From positions 186,001-250,000 of the forward strand of contig QPMI01000113.1 in the NCBI GenBank assembly GCA_004431415.1: a DNA stretch of 64,000 nucleotides. Direction: 5' to 3'. The number at the start of each line of letters is the position of its first letter. Within the stretch, counting starts at the first letter, position 1. A program made the translations under genes and the position numbers. Positions 7,617 to 18,790 of this stretch are shown here, piece by piece. This DNA comes from Cyanophora paradoxa. Taxonomy: Eukaryota; Glaucocystophyceae; Cyanophorales; Cyanophoraceae. The notes under the pieces were generated by a model. That model worked only from the letters and a program-made list of their open reading frames with translations. It had not been told where the DNA came from and searched no databases.

Positions 7617-10600
7617 TTAACCCCTCTGCTGCTCCTTCTCCTTTTCGAGCTGCGTCTTCAGGTTGCGGAGCGGGCGGAGGTGCGGTCCCTCGGCCCCCGG
7701 CGCGCCCCCTAGCGTCCGGGCGTACACGAAGCAGTTCGCCTGCATCACGCTCTGGGTGTACCCCGCCAATGTCGCGGGCGCCAACCGCCTCTCCTCGCGC
7801 AGGTAGCGGAGGAAGCGGATCCCGGAGGTAGACGTCGATGAAATCGTTTCGAGCCAGGAGATACCGGGGAGGGCGGGGGCGCCGGGGGCGTCGGCGGCGG
7901 CCGCGCTTGGCCCCGCGGCCTCTCGTTGACGCGCCTGCGGGGGCGGGCGGCGGTGAGGGCGGCGCGTGGCGGGGCGGGAAGGCCGCCGGGCGGACTCCGG
8001 GGCGACGTGGGTGAGGTTGAAGTCGAGGATGGCGGCCGAGATGGCGCGCGACTGCTCCGCCGCCTCCCGCCCCGCCCCTCCTCTCCCGCCACCAGCCACG
8101 GCGCCACCGACCTGCCCCCGCCCCCGCCGCGTGAGCCCCCGGGGGGCGCGGGGCGGGGCGCGGGGCGGGGCACATGGCGGGGGTGAGGCAGCCGGGGCCG
8201 GGGAGGGGCTCGAGCCCGGCTGCGGCGTCCCCGCCGTCGCCTGCGCGTCCAGCAGGAAGGCCCCCGTCGCGTCTGCCGCCCCCCGTCCCCGCCCCCCTCG
8301 GCCCCTCGCGCGCGCCGGGGGCGGCGGCGGGGGGCGCACGCTCGTCCATGTAGCGCATGAACTCGGCGTAGTTGATGAAGGGCCCGCCGCCCTCCTCGCC
8401 GCCCTCGTCGAGGGCGGCGAGCACCTCGTGCACGGCGGGGCGCGCCGCGGCGATGCCCATGCGGGAGAGCCCCGCCGAGAACTCCTCCTCGGTGAGGAAC
8501 CCGTCCCCGTCCCCGTCCAGCGAGATGAAGACCTTCCCCTGCGCCCGCCCCCGCGTCGCGCCCCCTGCGCGCCGCGCGAGCGGCCCCGCGCGCACCATGC
8601 GGTTGCGGGCGGCCTTCTGCTGCACGTACGTGCGCATCGCCTCGAGCAGCCGGCGCGCCTCGGGCGTCAGCGCCGGGTCCGCCAGCAGCGCCCTCCGCTT
8701 GAACGCCCCGTGCGCCCCGTGGCCCATGTTGAAGGCGTTCCCCGCCGTGGGGGGCGCCCTGGGGCCCGCCTTGCCGCCGGCGAGGGCGAGGCTCCCCTCC
8801 GACTTGCTCAGGGCGCGCAGCATGGCGGCGTAGTCGAGGCGGCCGCCGCCGTCGGGGGCGGGGAAGCGCGCCGCGAGCTCCTCGGCGGTCGCGAGGGGCA
8901 CGTCCATGTAGTAGAGCTCCCGCAGCGCCTCCCGCACGCCGGCCGCGCTCACCAGCCCCTCGCTCCGCTCGTCCAGCCGCCCCAGCGCCTTCCTCAGCCG
9001 GCCCCCCTCCTGCGCCACCTTCGAGTGCAGCGTCCGCAGCAGCCGCCGCGCCGGCTCGCTCAGGGGGCGCTGCTTGCCGCGCAGGAGGGGCACGTAGGAC
9101 TGGGCCGGGGAGGGGGAGCGCAGGGAGGCGCCCCACGAGGCCGAGGGCGACTCCGGGAGGTGCGCGCCCCGCGGCGCGTGCGGCAGCGCCGGCTCGGGGC
9201 TCGAGGCGGGGCGGCCCTGCGAGGGCGAGGGCGGGCGCGGCGGGGCGGCCGCCGGCATGGAGGCCGCCGAGGAGGGGGCCGGGGAGGGGGAGCACACGAG
9301 GGGGGCCGGCGGCGCGGAGGGGGAGCGCTGGAGGAGCGGGGGCGGGGTCCGCGGCACGCGGAGGCCCCGGAGGAAGGAGGCCTCGGGGAAGGGCGTGTAG
9401 GCGTGCGACGGTCGCCCGCTGTACACGTGCGCCAGCGGGCCCGCCACCGCCTGGCCCCGCCCCCAGTCGCCCCAGCCCCGCCCCCAGGGCGTGGCGGCGC
9501 GGCGGCGGGAGGGCGCACGGGCTTCTTCTTCGTGGCGGGGGTCGTGTCGATGGCGTCGGGGGCCGTCCGCGGCCGCCCAGTCGCCCCCGTCGCCGACGCC
9601 GCCCCTGCCCCGCCCGCCCGCCCGCGTGAGGGGCGAGGGCGGGGCGAGGGGGCGGCCGGCTGCCGGGCACCCTCGGGCTCGGCGAGGGGAGGGCGCGCGG
9701 GGACTCCGGCTCGGGGCTGATGCCGTGCTCCTGGGGCGCGAGGGGGCGGGCCGGGGTGAGGGCGCCCTGGGGAGGGCGGCGCGAGGGCGGGGGGCGGCGG
9801 GGCGCACGGTGTGGGCGAGGTGGTCCCGCACGTAGGAGGGCACCGGCTGCGCGGGGGCCGAGTAGTTGCCCCTGCCGCCGCGCTCCGTCAGGGGCGGGGG
9901 CGTGGGGCCGGGGGCGGGGGCGGGGCGGGGGCGGGGTCACCCGGCGGCGTCGGTGAGGCTGGCGAGGAACTCCATGTAGTCGATGGAGCCCGAGCCGTCG
10001 GCGTCCACGTGCCGCAGGATCCGCCCCAGCACCTCCCCCGACACCTGCCGTCCCGCTCGGCCCCGGCCCCGCCCCCGCCTCCCCCGCCCGCCCCCGCGGG
10101 GGCGCGCCTTGGCGTGGAAGAACTCGAGGACCTTCGCCAGCTCCTCCGCGCTCACGACGCCTGCCCGCCCCCCGCCGCCCCCTCGGCCCCCCGCGCAGCG
10201 CCGGCGCCCTGGAGGGGCGGAGCGGGCCCCCCGCACCGTCCCGGTTCGCGTCGTACTTCAGGAACTGCGTGCGGAACTGCAACCCGTGCTGTCGCGCCTG
10301 CGCCCGCTGCTCCCCCGCCCCCGCGTCAGCGCCCGGGGACGGCGCCGTCTGAGAAAGCGGCCGGGCGCACGAGCAGCTCGAGGTAGCGCTTGACTTCGGC
10401 GTCCTGCGCGCCACGGGGCCGTCAGACCGGCTCGTCGCAGCTAAGCTAAGGCGCGGGGCGAGCCTTGGGGTCCACTTTGACGAGGGGGCGCACGCCCTCG
10501 TTGCGGTTGGGCATGTGGCGCCCCGGGAAGGCAGCGCCGTCGAAGACGATGTGGTCTGCATGCGGGGCCGCCGTGAGCGCCCCGGGGCGCCCGCGAGGCC

Positions 10601-10805
10601 GCCCGGCGTGCAGCCGGCGTCGGGCGCCGAGCGGGGCGCACCGACGTTGGCGGTCATGGCCCCGTCCTCCTTGAAGCCGCGCTTGCCCCCGCTGCGACGC
10701 AGCTGAGCCGTTGGCCACGCGGCACCCCGCCGCGGGCGGCCTACTGGAAGTCGGCGCCAGCCTGAGGAACCAGCCCGGGACCGATGTGGGATGCCGAGGA
10801 AGCAT
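7617..10805 (-). CDS. EF-hand calcium-binding protein, copy A (multi-exon)
   Basis: This is a minus-strand gene with many GC-rich introns. Recognisable exons, 5' to 3', start with MTANV (ATG at 10,657) joined by a GTGCGCC...GCAG intron to DHIVFDGAAFPGRHM. Next come DAEVKRYLELLV and QFLKYDANRDG, then VVSAEELAKVLEFFH; an intron splits this first EF loop (D-A-N-R-D-G-V-V-S-A-E-E). The exon with loop DADGSGSIDYMEF follows. A long Pro-rich middle contains a degenerate EF-like pair (LDERSEGLVSAAGV, FPAPDGGGRLDYAAM), then the canonical loop DGDGDGFLTEEEF and NYAEFMRYMDE. The 3' end (7,617-7,800) reads FLRYLREERRLAPATLAGY, resembling the SAM-like N-terminal domain of tyrosine recombinases. Whether this tail belongs to the same gene is uncertain. 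Ca2+ binding is inferred from the loops. It is divergent from the dioxygenase gene at 11,282. The 5' start is not fixed. Confidence 0.6.
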
Positions 10806-11281
10806 GGTGGAGGACCTTGGGGGCGGGCGGCGTGCTCCCTCGCGACCCCGACCTCTGCGCGGAGAGTGAGTCGCGGCGGGCTAGCTAGCAATGAAAGCTG
10901 GACTCTTAGCTAAGGATATGAGCGGGGCGTATAGGGGCCGAGGCTCGGGGAAGCCGGCCCGATCGGTGCCCGCAGCACGAGGCGGCAGCCGTTTCCACAC
11001 GTTGTTGCGTATCCCACGCACAGATAAATTCGTTTTCTCGCCTCCAGGAGGCCGCGTTCGACCTGTCATCGCTCTGTTGCTCTGTTCTTAGATTGCTCTG
11101 TGACTGTAACCCCCTGGGCAGGCATTCGTGTACCCAGCCTTCGTCGTGGCTTAGTCTGCGCGTTAGGATAGAGGCAAGGTAACTAGGTCCCTCGCGGGCG
11201 TGGCGTATGCGCTAGGCGAGCTACGGATGCTTTAGGCTCAGCCGGCGTGGCCGTCTTCAGCACAACTTGACACACGGCCGC
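10806..11281. promoter_or_regulatory. Divergent intergenic region, EF-hand / dioxygenase copy A
   Basis: About 475 bp lie between two genes pointing away from each other, so the region probably holds both promoters. It contains GCTAGCTAGC at 10,879 and a moderately AT-rich patch (11,010-11,110). I see no TATA box. The region is repeated at about 14,750-15,222 and 41,840-42,304. Confidence 0.4.
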
Positions 11282-13481
11282 ATGGCTGCGGAGTCCGCTG
11301 AGGTGCCGGAGGAGTGCGCATGGGCAGCGCCATCGGACGACGCGCGGGCAGCGAAGCGCGCGAGGCGAACGGAAGGCCAAGGCCGCGAGTCGGCCGATGC
11401 ATCTCCCGCAATCAGCCTGGCAGCACTGGAGCGCGGGGACCCGGAAGCGCTCGCCAGCCTCTTGTTGGAGCTCGAGCAGCGCTCATTTTCGTCGCTGGAG
11501 CTCGAGCCGGCCGATCAGCAGGTATTCATCGATACGGAAGAAGCGGCGCTCGCGTTCTTCCGCGGTGCGTCGCGCGAGGAGAAGGAGGCGGTGCGCGTCC
11601 TCTTCCAGGACTCGTCGGAGGGCAAAGCGCTCGTGGGGTGTGCACGCGTTACATTGCTCGCACCGCTAGCGCTCGCCGCGTACCGCTGCTCACGTGTGCG
11701 TTCCCGGGCAGGTACAACAGTGTGAGGGGAGTTAAGGAGCTCTTTCGCGTGAGGAGGCACGCCCCCGGCGAGACGCACCCGTGGCCGAACGCCGTGTTGC
11801 GGGAGCGAGCCTCGCTCGCCTTCGCTGTGATGGACCGCGCCGTCGCGGTCTGCCTGGCGGCTTGCTTCGCCGCCCTTGGATTTGATTTGGAGCACCTTCT
11901 CTCCGAGAGTGGCGACCCCGACCCGCCGCGCTCCTTCGCCGCCTCCCCGTTCGACCTCTTCCTGTACTCGAACGCCCCCGGGGCCCCGCCCGACGCCCCC
12001 AACTGCCACGGTGCCCGCCCGCCCCGTCGCCCTCCGCACCCGTCCCAATGAGGGCGGCGGGGGGCGCAGAGCACACAGACCCTGGGTGCGCAGGGTTCTC
12101 TTGCGGGGCCGTGGCGAGCGCGCGCCTTGAATGCACGCGAGCGCAGCTTCTTCACGGCCTCGGGATTCGCGTACCCCGACCTGGAGAGAAAGTAGGTTGC
12201 GGGCTCCTGCCCGCTGGGCGCCTCTCCGGCTGCCGCGAATCGCCTCGGCGGTGCCTTTAGCCCTCCTCTAGCTGGTTAGCCGCGCGTCCGTTAGGAATCC
12301 GCTCCGTGGGTCGGTTCGGTGAGCTACTCCAGCGGACACCAGCGGCGGCTTCAGCAGCTGCTCTCTCGTTCAGCCCAAGCACTTCTCTGCGGCAGCGATC
12401 GGCCGCCCGCGGCTATGGGGCCGGCGACCTGCGCTGCGCCCGCGCAGATGATCGTCGGTCGTGTGAGTGCACGCCCGCGTCGCGGCCGTGGGCGTCGCGG
12501 CCGCACAGATGCTTGGATTCCTGGCGAGGCGACGTGCTTCTGAGCACTCGGGCGGCCCGGGGCCTCCCAATTTGCAACCCCCGCCGCAGCGGACTCCGCG
12601 CGCGCGCGCGCCAGCTGGAGGAGGTATCTCTCGGCCGAGGAGCACAGGTTGCCGGCTGCGGCCGGCGATGCTGTGCGCCCGCCGGTTTTCACCCGGGCTC
12701 TCACGGGCTCCGGTTTCCGGCCCTCCCTGGGGTTAGTCGGCCTTGCTCTCTTAGTGCGCTTCTTCCCTGCCAAATTTAGGGCTATAGTTCAGGCTCAGCC
12801 GCTTCGACCTCATCCTCGCTTATACATCGGTCCTCTCTGTAGGCGCCCTTGTCCTGAGGGGGGTTATAGTAGCTCTGCTCTGCTTCGGCTCTCTAGGCAG
12901 GTGTAGGCAGTGTTTCTAGGCAGGTATAGGCCCCTTTCTCCAGTACAATAGCTCCACCCGGTCCGATGTCCGAAAGGCTTGTTCCCGTAGGCTCATCTCT
13001 TGACTTGACACAGATGGACACTGCAGTCATATCCCTAGCCATTTGTCTCGGTGTGTGCGAATTCATTTGTAATGACTTCTTCACGGCCTCGTGGAGCCGC
13101 ACGCCCGGCCTCGCCTGCCTGGATCTCGGCCCCGACCCGCCGGCCTGGCGCCCCGCGGCGGCCCCGGGCCGCCTCGCCGTCTTCCCGACCGCGCCCTGCA
13201 GGAGATCTCGGGCAGGCGCTTCCCCGCAGGTGCGGGCGCTCGCCGGTGCAGGCCTCGGGGCGGCGCCCTCGCCCCGCAGCGGCCGATCGCGAGCGCCCGG
13301 CAGCGGTGCACAGGGTGGAGCGGGAGGAGGGCCCGCCCGCCTCGCCCTCGTCTACGAGCTCAGGCCCCGCACCGGCGCGCCCATCGCCCCTCCGCCCTCC
13401 GCCCCCGGGCCCCCGACCCCAACCCCGGCCCCGGCATCGCCGGCCGTCGCGGCTGGAGGCGCCGCCGCCGCAGCGCACTAG
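11282..13481 (+). pseudogene. 2-oxoglutarate/Fe(II) dioxygenase, copy A, interrupted
   Basis: This is the same gene as the intact copy at 42,305. Exon 1 starts MAAESAEVPEE. Exon 2 begins YNSVRGVKELFRV. Exon 3 carries the iron-binding HTD motif (HEHTDPG, near 12,065). Exon 4 (FFTASWSRTPGLACLDL) and exon 5 (AVHRVERE, second iron His) follow. Here a 913-bp insertion (12,163-13,075) flanked by a 16-bp repeat separates intron 3 from exon 4, so exon 4 no longer has its own 3' splice site. One C is also missing near 13,340. Unless splicing works around the insertion, the enzyme core would be lost. Confidence 0.7.
12147..13091. mobile_element. 913-bp insertion with 16-bp target duplication (copy A)
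   Basis: The sequence CTTCTTCACGGCCTCG occurs at 12,147-12,162 and again at 13,076-13,091; the 913 bp between are absent from the orthologous site at 43,140. The insert begins GGATTCGCG and ends TTTGTAATGA. It has no terminal inverted repeats, no obvious tail and no large ORF. A long target duplication without inverted ends fits target-primed reverse transcription (SINE- or LINE-like), but the family is not recognised. A duplication by recombination is the alternative. Confidence 0.7.
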
Positions 13482-13485
13482 TACT

Positions 13486-13990
13486 AGCCCCGCCTGCCCC
13501 CGGCGGGGCCCGCGGTTCTGCCCGCGGCCACCCCTGCAGCCGCCCCGCCCTGCCGGGTTGGAGCCCGGTGCCGCGCTGCCTGCCCCCGCCGCCGCCGCGG
13601 CGAGGGGATCGTTCTCCGCCGCCGCGGTTGCGGCTGGCTGCGCCGACGCCGGGTCCGGCTGCGCGACCGTTGGCTGCCAGCCCCGGCCTGGGCAATCTGC
13701 ATTCCGATGCGCAAAATGGGCGAGGAGGCGGTGGCGCTTGCATCCCACCAGGTTCTTGCGGAAGCGCCGGCGCGCCGCGAGGTCCTCCGGCGGCCGCACC
13801 CGCCAGAGCGTGCCCTCGCGCGCCGGGTCGCCAATGCTCACCGAGTACTTGAGCGTCTCGTACTTCGGGTGACCCGTTCCGGCTGCCGCCGCCCTCCGGC
13901 GGCCGCACCCGCCAGAGCGTGCCCTCGCGCGCCGGGTCGCCAATGCTCACCGAGTACTTGAGCGTCTCGTACTTCGGGTGACCCGTTCCG
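13486..13990 (-). pseudogene. 3' fragment of the unidentified gene at 24 kb
   Basis: On the minus strand this reads GHPKYETLKYSVSIGD ... WRVRPPEDLAARRRFRKN ... HRLLAHFAHRN, identical to the 3' part of the - strand gene at 23.9-24.4 kb. The upstream exons are missing because the copy stops at the 13,990 junction. A stretch of about 100 bp within it is duplicated in tandem with a 109-bp period (first unit from 13,784, second from 13,893). Confidence 0.5.
13784..13990. repeat. 109-bp-period tandem duplication
   Basis: CCTCCGGCGGCCGCACC starts at 13,784 and again at 13,893, and the following ~95 bp repeat exactly, to CGGGTGACCCGTTCCGG. It abuts the junction at 13,990 where the EF-hand sequence begins again. 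The corresponding place at 24.2-24.33 kb has one unit only. Confidence 0.85.
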
Positions 13991-14602
13991 GGCCGCCCCG
14001 CTCGGCCCCGGCCCCGCCCCCGCCTCCCCCGCGCGCTCTTGCAGGAGCGCGCCTTGGCGTGGAAGAACTCGAGGTCCTTCGCCAGCTCCTCCGCGCTCAC
14101 GACGCCTGCCCGCCCCCCGCCGCCCCCTCGGCCCCCCGCGCAGCGCCGGCGCCCTGGAGGGGCGGAGCGGGCCCCCCGCACCGTCCCGGTTCGCGTCGTA
14201 CTTCAGGAACTGCGTGCGGAACTGCAACCCGTGCTGTCGCGCCTGCGCCCGCTGCTCCCCCGCCCCCGCGTCAGCGCCCGGGGACGGCGCCGTCTGGGAA
14301 AGCGGCCGGGCGCACGAGCAGCTCGAGGTAGCGCTTGACTTCGGCGTCCTGCGCGCCACGGGGCCGTCAGACCGGCTCGTCGCAGCTAAGCTAGGGCGCG
14401 GGGCGAGCCTTGGGGTCCACTTTGACGAGGGGGCGCACGCCCTCGTTGCGGTTGGGCATGTGGCGCCCCGGGAAGGCAGCGCCGTCGAAGACGATGTGGT
14501 CTGCATGCGGGGCCGCCGTGAGCGCCCCGGGGCGCCCGCGAGGCCGCCCGGCGTGCAGCCGGCGTCGGGCGCCGAGCGGGGCGCACCGACGTTGGCGGTC
14601 AT
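13991..14602 (-). pseudogene. EF-hand protein, copy B, 5' exons only
   Basis: This is an almost exact copy of 10,050-10,657. It has MTANV (ATG at 14,602), DHIVFDGAAF, DAEVKRYLELLV, QFLKYDANRDG and VVSAEELAKDLEFFH (one V-to-D change compared with copy A). It ends at 13,990 within an intron, so all later EF-hand exons are lost. This marks the left end of a tandem duplication with a period of about 3.94 kb (11,267 corresponds to 15,208). Confidence 0.65.
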
Positions 14603-15383
14603 GGCCCCGTCCTCCTTGAAGCCGCGCTTGCCCCGCTGCGACGCAGCTGAGCCGTTGGCCACGCGGCACCCCGCCGCGGGCGGCCTACTGGAAGTCGGCG
14701 CCAGCCTGAGGAACCAGCCCGGGACCGATGTGGGATGCCGAGGAAGCATGGTGGAGGACCTTGGGGCGGGCGGCGTGCTCCCTCGCGACCCCGACCTCTG
14801 CGCGGAGAGTGAGTCGCGGCGGGCTAGCTAGCAATGAAAGCTGGACTCTTAGCTAAGGATATGAGCGGGGCGTATAGGGGCCGAGGCTCGGGAAGCCGGC
14901 CCGATCGGTGCCCGCAGCACGAGGCGGCAGCCGTTTCCACACGTTGTTGCGTATCCCACGCACAGATAAATTCGTTTTCTCGCCTCCAGGAGGCCGCGTT
15001 CGACCTGTCATCGCTCTGTTGCTCTGTTCTTAGATTGCTCTGTGACTGTAACCCCTGGGCAGGCATTCGTGTACCCAGCCTTCGTCGTGGCTTAGTCTGC
15101 GCGTTAGGATAGAGGCAAGGTAACTAGGTCCCTCGCGGGCGTGGCGTATGCGCTAGGCGAGCTACGGATGCTTTAGGCTCAGCCGGCGTGGCCGTCTTCA
15201 GCACAACTTGACACACGGCCGCATGGCTGCGGAGTCCGCTGAGGTGCCGGAGGAGTGCGCATGGGCAGCGCCATCGGACGACGCGCGGGCAGCGAAGCGC
15301 GCGAGGCGAACGGAAGGCCAAGGCCGCGAGTCGGCCGATGCATCTCCCGCAATCAGCCTGTACCTTGCAGAAACCTTCTCCGG

Positions 15384-15605
15384 TGTAAATTTGACACAGA
15401 ATCGCACAGAAAAGCACAGCATAGCACGGGAAAGCACGGCATAGCACAGAAAAGCACGGAAGAACACAGGAAAGCACAGGTTGCACAGAAAAGCACAAGG
15501 AAGGCACAGGTCGGCATGGGTGGGCACAGGCTGACATGGGTAGGCACAGGGAACATGGGTAAACATGGGTGAACATGGGTAAACAGCGATTGCACGGGTA
15601 AACAC
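15384..15605. repeat. Left subterminal repeat field of the 6.5 kb element
   Basis: Short irregular repeats of AAAGCACAG, TTGCACAG and ACATGGGTA are spaced about 10-20 bp apart. A field of the same kind and orientation lies near the right end (21,650-21,840). Subterminal repeats of this sort are commonly transposase-binding sites in DNA transposons. Confidence 0.6.
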
Positions 15606-16137
15606 AGGAGTATAATTTATTAATTGAAGATGTTTATTAGAATAAATCTACATAATTATAATTTTAATTTGCGCGGTGGGCGCCGGCGCGCCTCCGGGCC
15701 GGGCACGAGCTCGAGCGCTATACGCTAGCGCCCATCCTTTGCAGTGCGCATGTATGCGTATATATAGTAGCAAAACCTACAGCTGATCTCCACTGAGCCT
15801 CAGGCTGCTTGCTAACAAATTGTAGCAGGTCTGTTCGATCGATATCTCTCCTTTCTGAAAAAGTGAAAACGCTCTCCCTAAGACTTTTCTTCCTGCCAAT
15901 CACACATCTAGCACCGGAAAAGGCCGGCCGCCAAGCACCATAGAAGGCCGGCTGCAGCTAAATACACCAATATATATACCAATCCTACGAACGGGAGCGG
16001 CCCCAGCAAGAAAGCTATAGCTATAGCTATCGTTAGGATGCGGCCTAGCTCTAGTGAGCGCCGCGGCGCAGGGCCTGCGGCGACGGCTTCTAAGTGCCGA
16101 GCAGAAAGCAGAAAGCAGAAAGCTAAGTAACTTCTAA

Positions 16138-16606
16138 GTAGCTCTCACCACTATATACAGAAAGCAGAAATTAAAGAAACGCATTGCCAGCAAAAAATGC
16201 ATGCGCGCGCAGGCAGCGCAGCCCTGTCAATAGCTAGCACCGAGAAAACGAGTTGCAGCTGCTGCCCCCTACCTCTGAGCCATACTCCCGAAAACAGCGA
16301 GCTCCTGACCCGCCGCCCGGCTAGCAGCACGATAGCTGCGAGCACGCGAGTGTCAAAAACGAGCTGTGCGCCTCGGCAAGTGAAGGGAGCAGCGCTAGCA
16401 GACCGGATCAGACGTGAAGCGACGCAACCCGCACAAGGTCATGCGGCACCTCGCGGCGCTCGTTGCGCTGTGCGCGTCGCGGTCAGCGAACGCTCGAACA
16501 GAAAGAGACAAGGTTGGCATGCGCGCGCGCGGCTGTGCACCTCGGCAAAGAGAAGTGGCAGAAGAACGGATCCGGAGTGACAGCGGCACCATCCCCGCGG
16601 CACCAT
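16138..16606. repeat. Outer inverted-repeat arm (left) in the 6.5 kb element
   Basis: This pairs with 20,955-21,418 in reverse complement. For example ACGCATTGCCAGCAAAAA here matches TTTTTGCTGGCAATGCGT on the right. The arms are diverged by scattered substitutions and small indels. The stretch is not a recognisable gene. Confidence 0.75.
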
Positions 16607-18790
16607 CCCGCAGATCGCCGTCTCTGACCCGCGGCCTGTTAGGAGCGTTCAACGCGTCGACGGTTGGGCGGCACGCTGGCCGCCGCTGACTTCGAGCTCT
16701 CGCACGCTTCCGTGCGCGAAGCGTTCCTCTAAGATGGGCCCGGCCCGCAGTGCATGTGGGTCTGGACTCGCCGGGCGCTGCGTGCGCGCGGAACGACGCC
16801 GAACTCCCGATTGGCGGTCGTCTCGGGTGCGCCTCCCAAGCATAGCTTGGGGCCAGCGGCGCGCGAATGCATAGCTGACGATGCGCAGGACGTAACCCGG
16901 CGCGGCCTTCGGCGGCGCGGCTCGCCGCACGGGGCAGCAGCGGACGGCGGCGGCACGGCTCGCGGGACGGGGCGGCGGCGCGGCGGGCGGCGGCGCGGCT
17001 CGCGGGACGGAGCGGCGGCGCAGCGGGCAGCTGGGCGGCTCGCGGAACGGGACGGCGGCCGGCAAGCCGCGTCGCCGCCCGCTGCGCCGCCGCCCCAGCG
17101 AGCCGCCCCGCCGCCCGCCGCCGACACCCGCCGCGAAAGGAGTCCCGCACCCGGGCGGGCGGGGCGGAGCTGCGTGGCTTGGCCGGGCCGGGGCGCCGGC
17201 CGGGCGCCGGCGCAGGGGGCGCCGGTGCGGCTCGCTGTACGGGGCGGAGGCCCGGCGGGCGGCGGCGCGGCTCGCTGGACGGGGCAGGGGCGCCGCGGCG
17301 GCGCCGCGGGCGGCGGCAGGCGGCGGCGCGGCTTGCCAGGACGCGGCGGGCGGCGGCGGAGGGCGGAGTAGAGGCGCGGCGGGCGGCGGTGCGGCTCTGA
17401 GGGCGGGGCGGAGGCGCGGCGGGCAGACCCCTCCGGGCGGCGGCGCGGCTCGAACGAGGGAACGGGAACGAGGCGTACTGCAAGGCCGGGCAGCAGCAGA
17501 CGGCGGCGGGCCGGCTCGCGGGATGCGCCGGAGGCGCGGCGGGCGGCGGCACGGCTCGCCCAGTCGGGGCGGACGCGTGCTGGACGGCGTTGCAGCGTGG
17601 TCGGCAGTGGCGCGGCTCGCGGGACGGAGCTGCGGCGTGGCAGGCAGCGGCGTTGCTCTCTCCGCACAGCGCCAATGCAGCTATTGTTAACGTTGTATGC
17701 CACGGGCAGCTTGTTTTAGCTAAAGCTAGTTTTGCATGCCAGGGGAAATTTTCCAAGCTCTCTCTCTTCTCTTTTAGCTCAGCCCATGTACATGCTTGTT
17801 GCTTCGAATTCGCTGCCGAACTAACAAACAAGCTTGAGCAAGATCTAGCTATATACATAAATTAAAGGCACGTATGAAGAATGGGCACGCTCCGCCGCCA
17901 CGGGGTATGAAGAATGGGCACGCTCCGCCGCCGCCGCGGCCGCCGGCGTTCCGCCTTAGCCCTATCTTGCTGCCAAATGCCGAGAATCCACCCGCCCCGG
18001 CAAGGCGCGAGCCACGCCGCAACATGCCGAGCCTGCACTCCGCCCCGTCCGGCGAGCCGCGCCGCCGCCCGCCGCGCCTCCGCCCCGTACAGCGAGCCGA
18101 CCGCGGCGCCCCTGCCCCGTCCAGCGAGCCGCGCCGCCGCCCGCCGGGCCTCCGCCCGTACAGCAAGCCGCACCGGCGCCCCCTGCGCCGGCGCCCGGCC
18201 GGCGCCCCGGCCCGGCCAAGCCACGCAGCTCCGCCCCGCCCCGCCCGGGTGCGGGACTCCTTTCGCGGCGGGTGTCGGCGGCGGGCGGCGGGCGGCTCGC
18301 TGGGACGGCGGCGCAGCGGGCGGCGACGCGGCTTGCCGGCCGCCGCCCCGTTCCGCGAGCCGCCCCGCTGCCCGCTGCGCCGCCGCTCCGTCCCGCGAGC
18401 CGCGCCGCCGCCCGCCGCGCCGCCGCCCGTCCCGCGAGCCGTGCCGCCGCCGTCCGCTGCTGCCCCGTGCGGCGAGCCGCGCCGCCGAAGGCCGCGCCGG
18501 GTTACGTCCTGCGCATCGTCAGCTATGCATTCGCGCGCCGCTGGCCCCAAGCTATGCTTGGGAGGCGCACCCGAGACAACCGCCAATCGGGAGTTCGGCG
18601 TCGTTCCGCGCGCACGCAGCGCCCGGCGAGTCCAGACCCACATGCACTGCGGGCCGGGCCCATCTTAGAGGAACGCTTCGCGCATGGAAGCGTGCGAGAG
18701 CTCGAAGTCAGCGGCGGCCAGCGTGCCGCCCAACCGTCGACGCGTTGAACGCTCCTAACAGGCCGCGGGTCAGAGACGGCGATCTGCGGG
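16607..18790. repeat. Inner palindrome with GC-rich minisatellite
   Basis: The ends are inverted copies: CCCGCAGATCGCCGTCTC at 16,607 and its complement ending at 18,790, with arms extending about 0.8-0.9 kb inward. The arms contain a minisatellite of roughly 30-40 bp units of the form GGCGGCGCGGCTCGCGGGACGG, running one way at 16,920-17,680 and the other way at 18,010-18,480. The long ORFs over this stretch are a by-product of its composition. It looks like a foldback element nested in the larger one. Confidence 0.7.

Noticed and set aside
7285-10891. Very long minus-strand open frames (852 and 1,048 codons; likewise 38,310-41,759)
   Set aside because: They run through GC-rich introns where stops are rare. 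The recognisable exons (EF loops) jump between frames at clear GT/GC...CAG boundaries, so the long frames are by-products.
15384-15605. CRISPR-like spaced repeats (also 21,650-21,840)
   Set aside because: Units are short, degenerate and irregularly spaced, in a eukaryotic transposon; they fit subterminal repeats.
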